6,692 nt of DNA from Sulfitobacter sp. (GTDB lineage Bacteria; Pseudomonadota; Alphaproteobacteria; Rhodobacterales; Rhodobacteraceae), in the NCBI GenBank assembly GCA_024636405.1, contig JAGXHC010000054.1:1-6692 (forward strand). The letters run 5' to 3'. Positions 1 to 6,617 of this stretch are shown one piece after another. Numbering within the stretch: position 1 is the first letter of the stretch; every line of letters begins with the position of its first letter. The translations under genes and the position numbers were made by a program. The notes beneath the pieces were generated by a model. It ran no database searches. It was not told the origin of the DNA and saw only the letters and a list, made by a program, of their open reading frames with translations.

Positions 1-1832
1 GCCACCATCGAGCGGCGCTCAGTATCCGATATATGCGCGCCCGTCTGTTCGATTTCATCAATGTCAGATTGGCTCAGCCCGTCTTTCTTGCCCCAGCCAT
101 GCGCGGTGATCAACGCACGGTGGACGATCAGGTCGGCATAGCGGCGGATCGGCGAGGTGAAATGCGCATATGACCGCAGCGCCAGACCGAAGTGACCGAT
201 ATGGGCGGGACCGTAATAGGCCTGCGTCATTGATCGCAGCGTGCTTATGTTGATCAATTCCGCATCGTCGGTCCCGGCTGCATCATTCAGCAGCCGGTTC
301 AGATGCGATGTATGCAGCACCTGCCCTTTTGCCAAAGTGAATCCGGCCGCCTGCGCCGTTTCGCGCAACGACTGAAGTTTTTCAGGCGATGGCTCCTCGT
401 GGATGCGGTACAAAAGCGGCGTTTTCTTTTTCAACAAGGTCTCGGCAGCGGCGACATTGGCCAGCACCATGAATTCTTCAATCAGCCTGTGCGCGTCCAA
501 ACGGTCCTTGAAGCTGACCGACTTTACCTTGCCATCGTCACCCAATTCAATCCGCCGCTCCGGCAGATCAAGATCCAGCGGTTGCCGCAGCTTGCGCGCA
601 TTCTTCAGCGCCTCATAGGCGGCGTATAGTGGCTTGAGCACAGGCTCCAGCAATGGCTCGGTGCGCTCATTCGGACGCCCGTCGATGGCATCCTGCACCT
701 CTTCGTAGTGCAACGACGCAGGCGAACGCATAAGCCCGCGATGAAAGCTGTGTTCACGTTTCTGGCCCAAGGCATCCAGAACCATGCGCACCGCTATTAC
801 GGCGCGCGGCACGCCTTCGTGCAGTGAACACAGATCACCCGACAAACGGTCCGGCAGCATCGGCACAACGCGGTCGGGGAAATACGTCGAATTGCCCCGC
901 TTGCGCGCCTCGCGGTCCAGTGCGGAACCCGGCGTGACCTGGGCCGCGACATCCGCAATTGCGACCCAGATGACATGGCCGCCCTCATTCTTCGGGTCTT
1001 CGTCCGCATGGGCATAACAGGCGTCATCATGGTCGCGCGCGTCCGATGGGTCGATGGTGATCAACGGCAGGTCACGCAGGTCTTCGCGGCCTTTCAGGCC
1101 CGATGGCTTGGCCGCGTCCGCCTCTGCGATCACATCGTCAGGGAATTCGTCAGGGATACCATGCTGGTGGATCGCAATCAGCGAAACCGCACGCGGCGCT
1201 GAAGGATCTCCAAGCCGCTCAATAATGCGGGCGCGCGGCAGGCCCATGCGGCCCTTCGGTCCAGCCAGTTCCGCTTCGACCAGTTCGCCGTCCTGGGCGC
1301 CCGCCGTTGCGTCCGCGGCCACAATCCATTCGCGGTCAGCGCCCTTGTCGATCGGGTGGATGCGCCCGCCGTCCGACCCTTTTCGAAAAACCCCCAGCAG
1401 CTTTTTGGGATTGCTTCCGATGCGCCGTATCAGCCGCGCCTCGTAGTGATGGTCCTCGTTGACCACCAGCGTCAGCCGCGCCAATATCCGGTCGCCTTCA
1501 CCCAGCGCAGGATCAGACGCGCGCGGAATCAACAAAACGACAGGTTCCTTGCCGGCGCCATGCCACTCCATCGGTTTGGCAAACAGATCGCCGTCCTTGT
1601 CCGCGCCGGTGATCGACAACACAGAAACAGGCGGCAGCCGATCGGGGTCGCTATAGCTGCGGTTTCGTTTTTCCAGATGGCCTTCGGATTCCAGTTCTTT
1701 GAGCGCCTGTTTCAGGTCGATGCGCGCAGCACCCTTGATGCCAAAGGCCTTTGCGATATCACGCTTTGCGGTCAAAGTAGGGTTCTGTTCGATCCATTCG
1801 AGGATCTCGGATTTGGACGGGATTTTATTCAT
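1..1832 (-). CDS. rnr: Ribonuclease R, 3'-5' exoribonuclease (C-terminus cut by window edge)
   Basis: This is the processive, hydrolytic 3'-5' exoribonuclease of the RNase II/R family, which degrades structured RNA in the cytoplasm. About 610 residues are visible. The N-terminus (about residues 4-60) is a winged-helix HTH of RNase R type, containing LTAKRDIAKAFGIKG. Cold-shock-like OB segments follow, to about residue 240, and then the RNB catalytic domain. The RNB signature ITIDPSDARDHDDA supplies the four metal-binding aspartates D261, D267, D269 and D270, matching D201/D207/D209/D210 of E. coli RNase II. The motif FTSPIRRYADLIVHRAL lies near residues 558-574, and ERRSMV is read at the edge. 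The S1 domain and tail lie outside the window. The ATG at 1832 gives MNKIPSKSEIL, a usual start for the family. It sits 5 nt after the upstream stop, with GAGG in the gap unusually close to the start, so translation is probably coupled. No frameshift is seen. Confidence 0.96.
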   Translation of the reverse strand, partial: MNKIPSKSEILEWIEQNPTLTAKRDIAKAFGIKGAARIDLKQALKELESEGHLEKRNRSYSDPDRLPPVSVLSITGADKDGDLFAKPMEWHGAGKEPVVLLIPRASDPALGEGDRILARLTLVVNEDHHYEARLIRRIGSNPKKLLGVFRKGSDGGRIHPIDKGADREWIVAADATAGAQDGELVEAELAGPKGRMGLPRARIIERLGDPSAPRAVSLIAIHQHGIPDEFPDDVIAEADAAKPSGLKGREDLRDLPLITIDPSDARDHDDACYAHADEDPKNEGGHVIWVAIADVAAQVTPGSALDREARKRGNSTYFPDRVVPMLPDRLSGDLCSLHEGVPRAVIAVRMVLDALGQKREHSFHRGLMRSPASLHYEEVQDAIDGRPNERTEPLLEPVLKPLYAAYEALKNARKLRQPLDLDLPERRIELGDDGKVKSVSFKDRLDAHRLIEEFMVLANVAAAETLLKKKTPLLYRIHEEPSPEKLQSLRETAQAAGFTLAKGQVLHTSHLNRLLNDAAGTDDAELINISTLRSMTQAYYGPAHIGHFGLALRSYAHFTSPIRRYADLIVHRALITAHGWGKKDGLSQSDIDEIEQTGAHISDTERRSMV

Positions 1833-1837
1833 GCCTC

Positions 1838-2437
1838 TCAGGTAGCACGCGACCCCGGTGTCGTCATGGGCAAATCGTCGGCGGTGTCGACGTCACGCAG
1901 CGTGGCAATCTGTGCGATGCGGTGGTCGGGGATGGTGTTGCGGGTGTCAGCCAAGGCGTGGACGCTGGACCAGCGCACACCGCTGAACAGGCCCGAAGGC
2001 AAGGCGCGGGTGCGCTTTAGTCCGATCAACCAATAGCCACCGTCCGGCGCAGGCCCAAACACAGCCTCCGCATGCCCAAGAGCCGCGAATGCCTGTGCAA
2101 TGTGATGTCGTTTGATACCGGGGATATCCGCCCCGATGATACAGGCCGGGCCGGGTGGCGCGCGCCGCAGCATGCGCGCCATGCGATCACCCAGATTTCC
2201 GCGCCCCTGTGGCCAACGTGGCAGGTGGCCGGGCCAGATGCGGCTTTGCAGGCCTTCATGGTCCGGCGCAACGGCTAAAACAATCTGCCAGCGCGGGTCC
2301 TCAAGACGCCGTAGAAGTGCCGCCACCTGATGTCGAAACCACCATGCTGCGGCGGTCATCCCGATATCGCGGCCCAGTCGCGTCTTGACCCGTCCTGGGC
2401 GGGGCTCCTTTACCATAACGATGAGGGTGCGGTTCAC
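1838..2437 (-). CDS. DUF2064 / TIGR04282-family glycosyltransferase-like protein
   Basis: This is a small GT-A-fold protein of the DUF2064 family (TIGR04282), related to nucleotide-sugar and MobA-like transferases. The name 'arsenosugar biosynthesis glycosyltransferase' is transferred by family; the substrate here is unknown and no ars genes are nearby. With the start chosen here the protein has 199 residues. The nucleotide-binding N-terminus is VMVKEPRPGRVKTRL (about 7-21). It is followed by GNLGDRM (80-86), the probable metal-binding GADIPG (102-107), PAPDGGYWLIG (129-139) and LRDVDTADDL (180-189), which is the full set expected. I chose the GTG at 2437 because it gives a family-typical start ([12 protein letters not shown]) and overlaps the preceding stop as GTGA. 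An in-frame ATG at 2470 would add 11 residues, but would overlap most of the upstream small ORF. The gene is probably co-transcribed with dapE and rnr. Confidence 0.88.
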   Translation of the reverse strand: MNRTLIVMVKEPRPGRVKTRLGRDIGMTAAAWWFRHQVAALLRRLEDPRWQIVLAVAPDHEGLQSRIWPGHLPRWPQGRGNLGDRMARMLRRAPPGPACIIGADIPGIKRHHIAQAFAALGHAEAVFGPAPDGGYWLIGLKRTRALPSGLFSGVRWSSVHALADTRNTIPDHRIAQIATLRDVDTADDLPMTTPGSRAT

Positions 2438-2526
2438 AGGTCTTGCACCATTTTGCGGGCGTCGCGCCATTTTTCCAGCAGCCGATCAGTTTTCATGTCA
2501 ACGGTTCGGGCAATGGGCGCCTTCAC
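2434..2526 (-). CDS. Possible 30-aa small protein between dapE and the DUF2064 gene
   Basis: This unrecognised 30-codon ORF exactly fills the gap between dapE and the DUF2064 gene. Its GTG (2526-2524) overlaps the dapE TGA (2525-2523) as GTGA. Its own TGA (2436-2434) overlaps the GTG start of the next gene (2437-2435) in the same way. The C-terminal half, [17 protein letters not shown], is charged and amphipathic and would form a short helix. The N-terminal ten residues, beginning [10 protein letters not shown], look extended. There is no signal peptide or membrane segment. An internal ATG at 2496 would give 20 residues with the same end. The double overlap is what is seen; that it is translated is inferred. 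It could be a real micro-protein, a coupling leader that carries ribosomes from dapE to the next gene, or the remnant of a longer gene. Confidence 0.5.
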   Translation of the reverse strand: MKAPIARTVDMKTDRLLEKWRDARKMVQDL

Positions 2527-3668
2527 GCAAAGTAGTCTTTCAGGATCCGGCCATAGATCGCCTTGAGCTGGTGAATATGCTCAATCCGCACATGTTCATC
2601 AACCTGGTGCATCGATTGACCTACCAATCCGAATTCCACCACCGGGCAATGCGCCTTTATAAAACGCGCATCCGACGTGCCGCCGCTGGTCGACAGCACC
2701 GGCGTCACGCCGGTTTCCGCCGCGACAGAGCGCGCCACGAGATCAGACAATGCACCCGGCGGGGTGATAAAGCTTTCGCCGGAAATCGTGACACGCAACG
2801 CCACCTGCACGCCAAATTCTTCCCTGATCTTTGCGACTTCGCGCTCAAGCCATTCTGTCAAGCTTGCCCCGGAATGGGTGTCATTGAAGCGGATATTTAC
2901 AGTGCCCGTGCAGGCCGCCGGGATCACATTCGTTGCCGAATTTCCGGTGTCGACCGTAACAACGGCGAGCGTCGACGCATCAAAATGGTCGGTGCCGCGA
3001 TCAAGTTCATGGGATGCAAGCCGGTCCATTAACCGCATCATCGCGGGCATCGGATTATTCGCCCGGTGCGGATAGGCGGCGTGGCCCTGGGTGCCGACCA
3101 CATTGAAATGCGCATTCAGCGATCCGCGGCGTCCAATTTTGATCATGTCGCCCATCTGCTCGGGGCAGGTCGGTTCCCCCACCAGGCAGACGTCCATCCG
3201 TTCGCCTGCCTTCGCCATGTAATCCAGCAACGCCAGCGTTCCGTCCACGCTTTCGCCTTCCTCATCGCCGGTTATGGTCAGGATTATACTGCCATCCGGC
3301 GGCGTATCCCGGACGAAATCTATTGCCGCGGCGGCAAAAGCCGCGACACCGGATTTCATGTCCGTGGTGCCACGACCGTACATGACGCCGTCTTTCACTT
3401 CGGCTCCGAAAGGCGGCATCGTCCAGTCCGCCTCATTTCCGACCGGCACCACATCGGTATGCCCGTTAAACCCGAAGGCGCGCCCGTTTCCCTTGCGGCC
3501 CCAGCGCGCAAACAGATTACGGATGCCGCCCCGGTCCGCCCAGTGACATTCAAAACCGGCGCCGGTCAGCAAATCATTCAACACATCCAACGCACCCGCG
3601 TCTGCAGGCGTGACAGAGGCGCAGCGCACAAGTTTGGCGGTCAGATCAACGGGGTCGATACCGGGCAT
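2523..3668 (-). CDS. dapE: Succinyl-diaminopimelate desuccinylase
   Basis: This is the M20-family zinc amidohydrolase that hydrolyses N-succinyl-LL-2,6-diaminopimelate to succinate and LL-diaminopimelate, in the cytoplasmic pathway to lysine and peptidoglycan meso-DAP. The protein has 381 residues, the usual DapE length. Metal and catalytic residues are all present: H70 in [10 protein letters not shown]103 in [14 protein letters not shown]136/E137 in TGDEEG, E165 in GEPT and H354 in [10 protein letters not shown]. The dimerisation lid domain (about 180-293) includes [21 protein letters not shown] and NVIPA. The ATG at 3668 is preceded by AAAGGA (3680-3675 on the minus strand) at good spacing and gives [21 protein letters not shown], typical of the family. 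It is the first gene of the leftward cluster and diverges from the Hint genes. Its TGA overlaps the next small ORF. Confidence 0.97.
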   Translation of the reverse strand: MPGIDPVDLTAKLVRCASVTPADAGALDVLNDLLTGAGFECHWADRGGIRNLFARWGRKGNGRAFGFNGHTDVVPVGNEADWTMPPFGAEVKDGVMYGRGTTDMKSGVAAFAAAAIDFVRDTPPDGSIILTITGDEEGESVDGTLALLDYMAKAGERMDVCLVGEPTCPEQMGDMIKIGRRGSLNAHFNVVGTQGHAAYPHRANNPMPAMMRLMDRLASHELDRGTDHFDASTLAVVTVDTGNSATNVIPAACTGTVNIRFNDTHSGASLTEWLEREVAKIREEFGVQVALRVTISGESFITPPGALSDLVARSVAAETGVTPVLSTSGGTSDARFIKAHCPVVEFGLVGQSMHQVDEHVRIEHIHQLKAIYGRILKDYFA

Positions 3669-3726
3669 TATGGGTCCTTTCAGCGGATCATCGTGGAATG
3701 CCCCCTTGTCTGGGACGAAAATTCCG

Positions 3727-3748
3727 TGCTGCCAAGGGGTGGGCAGCA
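3727..3748. repeat. 7-bp perfect inverted repeat with 8-nt loop upstream of dapE
   Basis: TGCTGCC (3727-3733) and GGCAGCA (3742-3748) are exact reverse complements around AAGGGGTG. The hairpin ends 58 nt upstream of the dapE start. It would lie in the dapE 5' leader if transcription starts further upstream, or it could be an operator dyad. No T-run follows on either strand, so it is not an intrinsic terminator. Confidence 0.45.
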
Positions 3749-3755
3749 GGAAATG

Positions 3756-3784
3756 CTTAACAAATTGAAATCTTCCATGTTAAG
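3756..3784. repeat. CTTAAC-N17-GTTAAG dyad in the divergent promoter region
   Basis: CTTAAC (3756-3761) and GTTAAG (3779-3784) are reverse complements separated by 17 nt, in the most AT-rich part of the divergent region. The symmetry and position fit a binding site for a dimeric regulator. The arms are only 6 bp, so chance is a serious alternative. Confidence 0.3.
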
Positions 3785-3850
3785 GTTGCGCTAATAATAT
3801 GACCCGAGGCAGGGCAACAGCATTGCCGGCACCTGAAAACAGGGCCACCC

Positions 3851-3868
3851 GTTAAAAGATACGGTTAA
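3851..3868 (+). repeat. GTTAA direct repeat (13-nt period), loosely CtrA-like
   Basis: GTTAA occurs at 3851-3855 and again at 3864-3868. On the minus strand this reads TTAAC-N8-TTAAC. The alphaproteobacterial CtrA site is usually written TTAA-N7-TTAAC, so the half-sites fit, but the TTAA-to-TTAA gap here is 9 nt rather than 7. It lies 70-87 nt upstream of the favoured Hint-gene start. Confidence 0.25.
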
Positions 3869-3895
3869 TTCGAGCATGGGTTGAACTCATGCCGC

Positions 3896-3910
3896 GCTGT
3901 GCTGTGCTGT
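3896..3910 (+). repeat. Three tandem copies of GCTGT
   Basis: The pentamer GCTGT is repeated three times without interruption just upstream of the favoured GTG start of the first Hint gene. It lies inside the reading frame if translation begins at the TTG at 3881, and in the leader if it begins at 3938. Confidence 0.6.
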
Positions 3911-3927
3911 CTCGAACAAATGGGTTT

Positions 3928-3931
3928 GGGG
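3928..3931 (+). promoter_or_regulatory. Candidate ribosome binding site for the GTG start at 3938
   Basis: GGGG lies 6 nt before the GTG at 3938. The TTG at 3881 and the ATG at 3920 have no comparable purine-rich match upstream. This weak site, together with the protein start it gives (MVAASELP), supports 3938 as the start. Confidence 0.4.
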
Positions 3932-3937
3932 CACAAA

Positions 3938-5518
3938 GTGGTAGCAGCATCGGAACTTCCGATCGAAACGATCCGCGAAGGCACGACCGCCAATGACATG
4001 GCAGAAACGATTTTTGGCGACGGTGTGACCGTTGTCAACGCGACCTACTATGGCGATAACGACAGTGCAGGCACCTATTCCGGTGCGTCCTCCACCTCTG
4101 CGGGTGTGGCCCCCTCGGATACCGGCATCATCATGTCGACAGGCAACGCGCAGGACTTTACCAACAGCAGTGGGCAATCCAACCAAAGCGCCAGCACCTC
4201 GACCAATACATCCGGGACAAACGGCCACGGTCAGTACAACACAGCCGCAGGTGCGCGCACCTATGACGCATCGACGCTGGACGTTGATTTCATTCCCGAC
4301 GGCAGTGTGATGACGATGCAGTTCGTCTTTTCTTCCGAAGAATATCCGGAGTTCGAAAACTCCATTTATCAGGACTTCTTTGGTGTTTGGGTAAACGGTC
4401 AACAGGTGCCGTTGGATGTTGGCAATGGCGATACCGATCCGGGCAACATAAATACCACCAATAATATCAACATGTACGTCAACAACCAGAATGACCAGTT
4501 CAACACGGAGATGGACGGCTTTACCATCACCATGACGCTGACGATGTACGTAAACCCCGGTATTCTGAATTCCATTCGCATCGCCATCGCGGATGTGTCT
4601 GACAGCAACTACGATTCCTCGGTCCTGATTGGCGCAGGTTCCGTCCAGACGGCGCTTGTCGCGCTCTCGGACAACGTGGACGTTTATCCCGATGGCACAA
4701 CGACAATCAACGTGCTGGATAACGATCTGAACAACGGACCCGGCACCCTGACCATTACCCACATCAACGGACAAGCTGTCACAGCGGGGATGACCATCAT
4801 TTTGCCCACGGGTCAGATGGTCACGCTGAATGCCGACGGCACCTTTACCGTGCAGGGCGACGGCGATAGCGAAAACTTCAACTTTACCTATACCGTAACA
4901 AACGGGGTCAATACCGACGTCGGATTTGTCAACGCCACCTCTGTCCCCTGTTTCGTGGCGGGCACCATGATCGCTACGCCTGACGGGGAACGCGCCGCCG
5001 AAACGCTGTGCATCGGCGATCTTGTTCTGACGCAGGACGATGGCCCACAACCGCTGCGCTGGATTGGTGCGCGCCGGGTTGCAGCCACCGGCGACCTTGC
5101 GCCAATCTGTATTCGCGCCGGTACTTTCGGCGATCACCGCGACTTGCGCGTCTCACCGCTGCACCGGGTGTTGATCCGCGACAGCGTGGCAGAGCTGCTG
5201 TTCGGCGAAACCGAAGTGCTTGTCGCGGCCCGCGATCTTGTCAATGACCGCTCCGTGACCCGTCAGACAGGCGGCGAGGTGACATATGTCCATCTTATGT
5301 TCGACAGCCATCAGGTGATCTTTTCCGAAGGGCTTGAGACAGAAAGCTTCCTTCCCGGCCCGCAAACCAACAAAAGCTTCGAGACCCAGATCGTGGATGA
5401 GATCTGCGCCATCTTCCCCGATATCAACCCCGAAACAGGCGAAGGCTATTCCCCTGCTGTGCGGCATACCCTGCGCCGCTACGAAGCAGATCTGCTGCGC
5501 GCAGGACAGGCGGCATGA
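3938..5518 (+). CDS. Choice-of-anchor L domain protein with C-terminal Hint domain
   Basis: From the GTG at 3938 the protein has 526 residues. Residues about 20-241 match the choice-of-anchor L domain, a beta-rich domain of secreted or surface proteins. Landmarks are MAETIFGDGV, TGIIMSTGNAQDF, an S/T/N-rich stretch (76-101), FVFSSEEYPEFE (129-140), MDGFTITMTL (192-201) and ADVSDSNYDSSVLIG (218-232). Residues about 243-335 look like an Ig/cadherin-type repeat (VLDNDLNNGPGTLTITHING). From C338 (VPCFVAGTMIATPDG) a Hedgehog/intein Hint_2 domain runs to about 475, with the block-B-like SPLH (H409) and SHQVIFSEGLETESFLPG (457-474). A charged tail ends in LRRYEADLL. Hint domains can cleave the chain at the Cys; activity here is inferred. 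No N-terminal signal peptide or transmembrane segment is seen, so export would need another route, perhaps type I secretion. Alternative starts are TTG 3881 (545 aa) and ATG 3920. I prefer GTG because the resulting MVAASELP start resembles relatives I recall. Confidence 0.88.
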   Translation: MVAASELPIETIREGTTANDMAETIFGDGVTVVNATYYGDNDSAGTYSGASSTSAGVAPSDTGIIMSTGNAQDFTNSSGQSNQSASTSTNTSGTNGHGQYNTAAGARTYDASTLDVDFIPDGSVMTMQFVFSSEEYPEFENSIYQDFFGVWVNGQQVPLDVGNGDTDPGNINTTNNINMYVNNQNDQFNTEMDGFTITMTLTMYVNPGILNSIRIAIADVSDSNYDSSVLIGAGSVQTALVALSDNVDVYPDGTTTINVLDNDLNNGPGTLTITHINGQAVTAGMTIILPTGQMVTLNADGTFTVQGDGDSENFNFTYTVTNGVNTDVGFVNATSVPCFVAGTMIATPDGERAAETLCIGDLVLTQDDGPQPLRWIGARRVAATGDLAPICIRAGTFGDHRDLRVSPLHRVLIRDSVAELLFGETEVLVAARDLVNDRSVTRQTGGEVTYVHLMFDSHQVIFSEGLETESFLPGPQTNKSFETQIVDEICAIFPDINPETGEGYSPAVRHTLRRYEADLLRAGQAA

Positions 5519-5522
5519 CCCG

Positions 5523-6617
5523 ATGACCTGGATTGCGCTGACTGACCATGACGACCGCCGCCTTTCGCTACGGGGGCTGGGATCGGACAAGAAGGACACG
5601 CCGGTATTGGCCGACAACCCTGGCACGCTGCTGACGCGCGGCACCTTGATGTTTGAAACCCGGCTTTCAGGCGATGGGCGTCCACAGGTCCTTTTTGGAT
5701 ACAAGACAGAGTTCCCCGGCCTGCGCAGTCTGACATTTCAGGCAATCCCCGGTGGCGGCATAGCCATGGTTCAGGTGCAGGGCAAGGACATCACCCACGC
5801 CGCAATCAAGCACAAGGACAGCGGCCGGACTGATGTGGTTCGTATCGTCTATTCGTGGGACAGCGTTGCCCGGTGGGGCCGTATGACGCTTGAGCAGCCC
5901 GAAGAATTTACCGTGCTCAGCGTAACAGTGAACAACCCGCGCCCGCTTAATCTTGCGGATATTCGTGATCTTATGCTGGGCCAGAACGGGCAGACCTTTG
6001 CACCCGATATGATCTTTGCCGCGCTTTCCGACCGGATTGAACCGATTGGTCCGATGCCGACGCTGCTGCCCAGTACGCCGCTGGCCACGCCTTGGGGGTA
6101 CAAACCCGCCGCACAGCTTCAGCGCGGCGATACCGTATTGACCCAAGGGTCGGGCGTGGTGCCGGTCCTGCACCGCGTATCACGGACAGTCCCGGCACGG
6201 GGCAGCTTTCGACCGGTCCGCCTGCGCGCACCGTATTTCGGATTGCAGCAGGACATCATCGTGTCACCTGATCAGCGGTTGATGATCGACGGGCCAGAAG
6301 TGGAGTATCTGTTCAATCAAGAAGCGGTGCTGGTGCCTGCGCGCCACCTGGTCAACGGTTTTGCCGCTCTGGCAGAACCCTGCGGGCCGATGATCCGTTA
6401 CACGCAGCTGGTGCTACCTGCGCATGAAACCATGCTTGCCGCCGGGACCGCGCTTGAAAGTCTTTATATCGGTCGCATCCGGCGCAGCCCTGAGCATCTG
6501 CACAGCAGCGTGTTGCACGCGCTTGACCGGGGCAGCCTGCCGGAACATGGCCGCCCTGTGCATCAGGTCCTGCGCTGGTTCGAGGCGATTCACTTGGCGC
6601 GGCAACGCGCGGCATAG
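5523..6617 (+). CDS. Degenerate Hint-domain protein, partner of the preceding Hint gene
   Basis: This 364-residue protein starts at the ATG at 5523, four nt after the upstream stop, so it is probably co-translated. The reading frame stays open leftward to 5334, but that part lies inside the preceding gene. Residues 1 to about 165 form an unrecognised, probably beta-rich domain (LTRGTLMFETRLSG, RIVYSWDSVARWGRMTL); a LamG/concanavalin-like fold is possible but unproven. Residues about 178-320 align with the Hint domain of the preceding protein: LATP at 187-190, GDTVLTQ (202-208), IIVSPDQRLMI (245-255), EAVLVPARHLVNG (267-279) and TALESLYIG (309-317). The Hint nucleophile Cys is replaced by T180 (MPTLLPS) and the block-B His by Q251, so autocleavage is not expected. 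H301 of the last block is kept. The C-terminal 22 residues, including LRWFEAIHL, resemble the tail of the neighbour. No signal peptide is seen. Confidence 0.85.
   Translation: MTWIALTDHDDRRLSLRGLGSDKKDTPVLADNPGTLLTRGTLMFETRLSGDGRPQVLFGYKTEFPGLRSLTFQAIPGGGIAMVQVQGKDITHAAIKHKDSGRTDVVRIVYSWDSVARWGRMTLEQPEEFTVLSVTVNNPRPLNLADIRDLMLGQNGQTFAPDMIFAALSDRIEPIGPMPTLLPSTPLATPWGYKPAAQLQRGDTVLTQGSGVVPVLHRVSRTVPARGSFRPVRLRAPYFGLQQDIIVSPDQRLMIDGPEVEYLFNQEAVLVPARHLVNGFAALAEPCGPMIRYTQLVLPAHETMLAAGTALESLYIGRIRRSPEHLHSSVLHALDRGSLPEHGRPVHQVLRWFEAIHLARQRAA

Larger units (their letters stand above)
3669..3937. promoter_or_regulatory. Divergent control region between dapE and the Hint gene pair
   Basis: No gene is supported between the two divergent starts, so promoters for both transcripts should lie here. 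The most AT-rich part is about 3751-3800, with TAATAT at 3795-3800 on the plus strand as a possible -10 and TTGAAA at 3765-3770 as a possible -35. The 24-nt gap between them is too long for a normal sigma-70 promoter, so I do not claim one. Several short inverted and direct repeats, listed separately, lie in this region. The segment 3881-3937 is open in the Hint reading frame, starting with TTG at 3881 and containing ATG at 3920. It could therefore be coding if an upstream start is used. Confidence 0.6.

Noticed and set aside
1356..2036. 226-codon plus-strand frame opposite rnr and the DUF2064 gene
   Set aside because: It is antisense across two well-supported genes and their junction, with no motif of its own.
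2438..2470. ATG at 2470 as the start of the DUF2064 gene
   Set aside because: The extra 11 residues (beginning [11 protein letters not shown]) are unlike the usual start of the family and would overlap the small ORF; GTG 2437 fits better.
3066..3794. 242-codon plus-strand frame opposite dapE
   Set aside because: It is antisense to dapE, whose full catalytic set is intact; its protein is low in structure and unrecognisable.
3813..3827. GGCAA-N5-TTGCC short inverted repeat
   Set aside because: Only 5 bp per arm in GC-rich DNA with no T-run; expected by chance.
3887..5137. 416-codon open frame on the minus strand opposite the first Hint gene
   Set aside because: It lies wholly antisense to a gene with recognisable domains, has no family-like motif or ribosome binding site, and is explained by the codon pattern of the sense gene.
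5334..5522. N-terminal extension of the second Hint gene into the first
   Set aside because: It would overlap 185 nt of a confident gene in another frame and its sequence is basic and low-complexity; the ATG at 5523 gives a natural start 4 nt after the upstream stop.
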